Below, in pieces: positions 59,547-64,000 of a stretch of DNA of 64,000 nt. The stretch covers positions 8,293,001 to 8,357,000 of the forward strand of contig NC_063155.1 of the NCBI RefSeq assembly GCF_020921035.1. The letters run 5' to 3'. The stretch is from Rhodamnia argentea. Lineage: Eukaryota > Streptophyta > Magnoliopsida > Myrtales > Myrtaceae. Position 1 is the stretch's first letter. The number at the start of each line of letters is the position of its first letter. The position numbers and the translations under genes were made by a program. The notes beneath the pieces are model-generated. The model was not told the DNA's origin and searched no databases. It worked only from the letters and a program-made list of their open reading frames with translations.

Positions 59547-60343
59547 CTCTCCCTCTCTCTTTCTGCGTGTCTCTATCTTTGAGTTTCAGAATGGAGGTGG
59601 AGGATCCATGGGTTTACTTTAGTGCTCAGGAATACAATTGGTTGTTCAATTCAACGTGGAGTCGAAACCATCTTTGGTTTGTTTGACAACAATCATCGCC
59701 ATTATTAAAGCTTTCTGATGAGAGCAAGTGGTAGGTGTTCTATGCAAGAAATGGACGGAATACATATAAATGTCAATAAACTGCTCTGGAACTCAAATCA
59801 ATGTATTCATCACCTTCCCAAAAGAGAGAAAATGTCAGAAGATGAGATCCATCTTCTTCCTCTTTTGACCCATATCATTCTTGTTCCTCAAGAAATCGCG
59901 AAACCTCGTCTCGAGCATGGGCATGTTTTGAATATGGAAAGGAGAATTACACTTTGGTCCTCACATTTATCTATTTGCTCCTTCTTGTTAAATTTATTTT
60001 CACTTCGCATGAGATGATCTTCTTACAACGTTAGATCCTTTCGTTAGGTTTAGCAAAGTTGCAAGTTGCAGGCAAGGCAGTTCTCTATGCAGCTAGTAGT
60101 ATCAAATTATCTATAGTTAATAGCAAGATAATATAGCACAGTAGGATGAGACGAATGGCTATTTCAGTGTTATCGCATAATTGATAGAGAAACTGAGATG
60201 TGGAGGAACATTTTAAGTGAACTTTATTGGGCTATAGCTTGTTCTGCAAATACATTCGGATTACATAGAAGTGCAATCGAATGTAACATGCAAGTGTCAC
60301 AGATGAAGTTTCCACCTTATTATTGAGGAGACCCTTATAAGCA
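59547..60343. other. Spacer between GST copies G and H
   Basis: Shorter than the other spacers. It starts with a degraded CT tract beside copy G and ends in the recurring 3' flank (TTCAGTGTTATCGCATAATTG). No other gene recognised. Confidence 0.55.
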
Positions 60344-61520
60344 TCAAGCTGCTGCAGATTCAAGAGCCCTAGCCCTGTAGAACTGAAGAACACCCACCAG
60401 CTTCTCATGAGGAGGTGTTGCCTCTTTCACCAACGGCAACTCCGTTAGAGCTTTCACCCAAGAAGTCACCCTTGGATGCTTCTCTGGGTCCAGAAATTTT
60501 ATACCGAGGACTTCTTCCTGAACTTTGTAAAGACCAAATATTGAACAGACGACAATGTCTAGGAGTCCCATGCTGTGGCCGTTGATAAATGGAGACCCCC
60601 CGGGATAACTGCCCTTGATTCCCTCTTCCAACATCTTCAGTTTCTCGTGCACTTCCTTGACAGCTCTTTCTTGCGCTTCTCTATCAGTTTTCATCACAGA
60701 GGCCACAGCCTCAACCACCTGAAATTAGCTACTTCCAATCAGAAACATGCTTGAACTCTAGTTTGATTGGTCTATTTTGCAAAGAGAAATTCTCTCTCAT
60801 GCTCAATGGATAACAATTAGGAAGCAACTACCCATCTCAGCAGATTGATGCAACTGTTGTCAGTGTCATCCTTACCGTCGCTGTGATATAAAGCTCCCTT
60901 CGTGGGGACACACGTTACCGAGATTTTATTGGGAAAAAAGAAAATTTGTCCTCATTTCCTACTCCATATCTTTTAATTACCCCGGTGTATTTACTGCATA
61001 AATTTGCAAGTTAAGTTCATCACTATGAACAAAGGGCACACACTGATTGATAAAATACTATGATAAATCGTGTAAAGCTGTGATCCACAAGGCTTAATCC
61101 GTTTGTCCTGTGACGACGGAGGTAAATTGTGCAAGAAATGACCATGTACTCGTTGAGCAATTTCATCAAACATCTTGCAGGAAAATTTGCACTGACCTGC
61201 TGGTGGAGAAAGCCAGCCCAGAAGCGAACTTTCGCCCTTTCATAGGGATCTTGGGGCAAGAGGGGAGAACCCTTTTTCCAAGTCTCCTCGATGTACTCGA
61301 TAATGACCAGCGACTCGGCGATAGGCTTGCCGTTGTGAACAAGAACAGGGACTTTCTTGTGAACGGGATTGCACCGCAGGAGCGCTTCACTCTTGTTCGT
61401 CAAATCTTCTTCCACGAACTCGTACTCGATCCCTTTCACTTTCAGAGCTAGCTCCACCCTCTTGCTGTACGGACTAACTCACATTCCATGAAGAACCACT
61501 CTGTTTTCTTCTCCTGCCAT
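60344..61520 (-). pseudogene. Tau-class GST copy H, one nonsense codon
   Basis: Exon 1 61520-61197 (108 codons, MAGEENRVVLHGM start) and exon 2 60718-60344 (124 codons plus stop). Splice sites, reading frame and all other motifs are intact: [57 protein letters not shown]. The only lesion is TGA at 61479-61481, codon 14, where other copies have the Trp of MWASPYS; the neighbouring codon is Val instead of Ala. The next ATG (61457) lies beyond the catalytic Ser. A young pseudogene, or possibly functional in other individuals. Confidence 0.85.
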
Positions 61521-61947
61521 CTCTCTCTCTCTCCCTCTCTCTCTCTCTCTCTGAGTTTCAGATTGGACATGGAGGTCCATAGGTTTGGTGCTTAAATATA
61601 CAACGCGTTCTTCAATTCAACTCGGGTCGAAAGCATTCTTTGGCTTCTTTGACAAGAACCACGGTCATTATTAAAGCTTTCTGGAGAAGTAGGCGTTCTC
61701 TGCAAGAAATGGATGGAGTACAGCATTAGAGAAAATTATCTGCTCTGGAATTCAAACAATGTCTGCACCGTATGAGTCTCACCTTCCCATTTTATAAAAC
61801 GGAAGAGTAAAAGGTGCAAAAAAATTTCAGAGGATGCGATCCCAAACCATGAAACCTCAGGGACAGCGAAAGCATGATTTAAAAAATGAAAGGGTTGAGA
61901 AGTTAACGGGTTGTTTCATTTGGAAAAAGGATGAAAAAGAGAGATAT
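61521..61947. other. Right flank of the GST array
   Basis: Begins with the CT tract (to about 61552) and a TATA-like TATATTTAAG on the - strand near 61600 for copy H. The array-specific text fades after about 61750. No gene recognised. Confidence 0.5.
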
Positions 61948-62028
61948 TGTCAAGAATGGGATTCGAACCCATGCCCTTTCGGACCAGTACCTGAAACTGG
62001 CGCCTTAGACCAACTCGGCCATCTTGAC
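61948..62028 (-). tRNA. tRNA-Leu (CAG anticodon)
   Basis: 81 bases including the discriminator A. The acceptor stem pairs GTCAAGA with TCTTGAC. The A-box TGGCCGAGTTGG and B-box GGTTCGAATCC are intact. The anticodon arm is CCAGT-TTCAGGT-ACTGG with CAG at the centre, reading CUG codons. A long variable arm, as expected for Leu, is present. There is no intron and no encoded CCA, as usual for nuclear genes. A short T-run just downstream on the - strand can stop RNA polymerase III. Confidence 0.96.
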
Positions 62029-62134
62029 CTTGGTGCTCAACCAGCTCAACAAAATATTTTCATATGATTTCTTCCCTCTCAACTTCAAATCCAGCGGCTC
62101 CTTCCATCAACCGAAGTCTCCTCGCTGAACCCAA

Positions 62135-64000
62135 ATGAAATCTCTCTTCCGTGGCAACATCCACGAGAAAGTTTTTTCATCATCTGCTGTAAACCTCAAC
62201 CACTCCTTGGCTGTCATTGACCCTCCATCGATCTTCGATGCAGAACCCGAACCAGCTATCCCTCCTGTTCACCGTCTTCTTGTCCTCTTCAATGATTATA
62301 CCAAGTCTAGGCAGTGTACTACGCCGAACACGAAAATCTGGCATGCCCAGTTGCTCAAAAGTCATCTTTTACAATCCCAAGCGGGCATTGCGGATTCTTT
62401 GATGGATTGCTACCGACAATGTGATGCTACGGGATATGCACTCAAGCTATTTGATGCAGCTCCTCAGTGGAGCCTCATTTCTTGGAACACCGTCATTTCG
62501 AGTTGTAACAAGAAATCCTTGTTCTTGGAGTCATGGAAACAATTTTGCAGGATGCATAAGTCGGGTTTTGAGGCGGATGAGATGACGTATGGAAGTGTTA
62601 TCTCGGCCTGTACCGCATTGCAGGCTCCACCGAATGGTATGCAAGTCTATTCTCTGGCACTGAGGAAAGGTTTTCACGCAAATGGTTATGTTCGAGCGGG
62701 GACGATCGATTTGCTCGCGAAGAATTATAAGTTTGATGATGCTTTGAGGGTTTTTCATGACGTGTCGTGTGAGAATGTGGTTTGTTGGAATACTATAATT
62801 GCCGGGGCAGTTAGGAATGGAGAGAACCGGATTGCTTTGGATCTTTTCCGGCAATTATGTTGTCATGGCACTTTTCTGCCAAACAGTTTCACTTTTCCCT
62901 GTGTTCTTACAGCCTGTGCTATGCTTGAGGACCTTGAGACTGGAAAGGTGGTCCATGGATGGATAATCAAGTGTGGAAGCTATGATGTGTACGTAAGTAC
63001 TTCGCTTTCTGATTTATATGCCAAATGCAGAGATATGGAAGGAGCTATGAAGATATTTAATCGGATGCGCTTCCGCAATGTTGTTTCTTGGACTGCCATG
63101 ATTTCGGGTTTTGTGCAGCTGGATGATTCTATCTCTGCGGTCCAACTGTTCAAAGAAATGAGAAGTTTGGGGGAGGAAATAAACACCTTTACTATTACTA
63201 GTTTACTTAGTGCTTGTGGCAGACCAGGATCAACTAAAACTGCCGCACAATTCCATTCCTTGATCATTAAATGTGGATTCGATTTGGACCCTGCAGTGGG
63301 GGCTTCATTAATGAATATGTATTACAAAGTTGGAGCTGTTGACTCATCTGAATTAATAATTGGAGAAATGGAAAGGAGGAGAAATCCCAATAGTAGGGCA
63401 GTTATGATATCTCTGCATGCACAGGCTAATGATGCCGGAAGGGCTATAGAATTGTTCGTGAGAATGTTACAGGAAGGTGTGAGACCAGATAAGTACTGTA
63501 CTTCCAGTCTCTTAAGTGTTGTAAACACGTTAAGCTTTGGGAGACAGGTCCACTCTCATGTTATTAAAAGTGGCTTGGTATTCGATGTCTCGGTTGCTAG
63601 TTCACTTTTTACAATGTATTCTAAATGTGATAGTTTGGCAGAATCATATGAAATTTTTGGGCAAATTTGTGAAAAAGACAATGTCTCCTGGACATCAATG
63701 ATTGCTGGTTTTGCTAACAATGATCGTCCAGATGAAGCAGTTCGACTATTCAGAGATATGCTGATTGAGGGGAATACTCCTGATCAATCGACCTTTATTG
63801 CAATTTTAACTGCAATCCGGTCTCTAAACTCAGTAAACAAAGGCGAGGAAGTTCATGCCAAAGTTATTCGATTAGGATTTGGTGAAGAGATCACTGTTGG
63901 TGGTGCTCTTGTTATGATGTACTCCAGATGCGGATATCTGAAATTGGCAAGAAGGCTACTTGACTTACTACCCTTGTGGGATGGCGTGGCATGTTCAACG
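62135..64000 (+). CDS. PLS-type PPR protein, OTP87 (At1g74600) orthologue, 3' end outside window
   Basis: An uninterrupted, intronless frame of 622 codons from the ATG at 62135 to the window edge. The N-terminus (MKSLFRGNIHEKVFSSS) looks like a mitochondrial presequence. Repeated PPR units of about 35 residues follow, e.g. WNTVISSCNKK, YGSVISACTALQAP, NVVCWNTIIAGAVRNG, NVVSWTAMISGFVQLDD, VSWTSMIAGFANN, and the pattern of P, L and S units is clear. The text matches Arabidopsis OTP87 along its length as I remember it (SYGSVISACSALQAP, CWNTIIAGALRN, VNVMITS). OTP87 edits nad7 and atp1 transcripts in mitochondria. The full protein is nearly 900 residues, so about two thirds is visible; the E-type end is not. 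Confidence 0.9.
   Translation, partial: MKSLFRGNIHEKVFSSSAVNLNHSLAVIDPPSIFDAEPEPAIPPVHRLLVLFNDYTKSRQCTTPNTKIWHAQLLKSHLLQSQAGIADSLMDCYRQCDATGYALKLFDAAPQWSLISWNTVISSCNKKSLFLESWKQFCRMHKSGFEADEMTYGSVISACTALQAPPNGMQVYSLALRKGFHANGYVRAGTIDLLAKNYKFDDALRVFHDVSCENVVCWNTIIAGAVRNGENRIALDLFRQLCCHGTFLPNSFTFPCVLTACAMLEDLETGKVVHGWIIKCGSYDVYVSTSLSDLYAKCRDMEGAMKIFNRMRFRNVVSWTAMISGFVQLDDSISAVQLFKEMRSLGEEINTFTITSLLSACGRPGSTKTAAQFHSLIIKCGFDLDPAVGASLMNMYYKVGAVDSSELIIGEMERRRNPNSRAVMISLHAQANDAGRAIELFVRMLQEGVRPDKYCTSSLLSVVNTLSFGRQVHSHVIKSGLVFDVSVASSLFTMYSKCDSLAESYEIFGQICEKDNVSWTSMIAGFANNDRPDEAVRLFRDMLIEGNTPDQSTFIAILTAIRSLNSVNKGEEVHAKVIRLGFGEEITVGGALVMMYSRCGYLKLARRLLDLLPLWDGVACST

Noticed and set aside
61110-61451. 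113-codon + strand frame (and similar ones at 36.86 and 50.94 kb)
   Set aside because: Antisense shadows of GST exon 1, recurring in each copy at the same place.

Overview
This is nuclear DNA of a flowering plant. The genes have plant introns, the families are plant-specific (R2R3-MYB, CLE, tau-class GST, PLS-type PPR), and the spacers are AT-rich with CT/GA microsatellites and foldback transposons. A woody eudicot of the Myrtaceae (Eucalyptus-like) is my best guess from the look of the GST array and repeats; nothing here proves it.

Left third (1-32.6 kb): five ordinary, widely spaced genes. They are a RING-CH (MARCH-type) membrane ubiquitin ligase on + (1930-5474, seven coding exons, one GC-AG intron); a CLE45-like peptide hormone precursor on + (6931-7227); a GT47 exostosin-family Golgi glycosyltransferase on - (7845-9644); a subgroup-1 R2R3-MYB of the MYB60/MYB306 type on - (17048-18609); and a plastid-type alpha/beta-hydrolase-fold protein on - (28163-32587) that appears to lack its whole catalytic triad. 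Between them lie long spacers with inverted-repeat (foldback) elements and simple repeats.

Middle (34-61.5 kb): a tandem array of eight tau-class glutathione S-transferase (GSTU) units, all on the - strand. Only one (50190-51248) reads as an intact two-exon gene. Two carry a single-base frameshift, one a single nonsense codon, one a lost start plus nonsense codon, one several lesions, and two have lost exon 1 altogether. The array grew by block duplication: 40.3-45.7 kb matches 47.6-55.9 kb, and 37.5-40.7 kb matches 56.1-58.7 kb. One copy looks like a gene-conversion mosaic. The blocks make insertions datable: a 1.4-kb non-autonomous hAT element was present before the block duplication, while a 2.9-kb hAT element with a decayed transposase and a Mutator-like foldback element each entered one copy only, with perfect 8-bp and 9-bp target duplications. 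Copia-type retrotransposon fossils lie between two blocks.

Right end (61.9-64 kb): a tRNA-Leu(CAG) on -, and 106 bp away, divergently, the first 622 codons of a PPR protein on + that I recognise as the OTP87 (At1g74600) mitochondrial RNA-editing factor; it runs off the window.

I see no clearly new multi-gene system. The best leads are the triad-less hydrolase-fold protein, the CLE45-like peptide, and the nearly all-broken GST array with its transposon-dated history.
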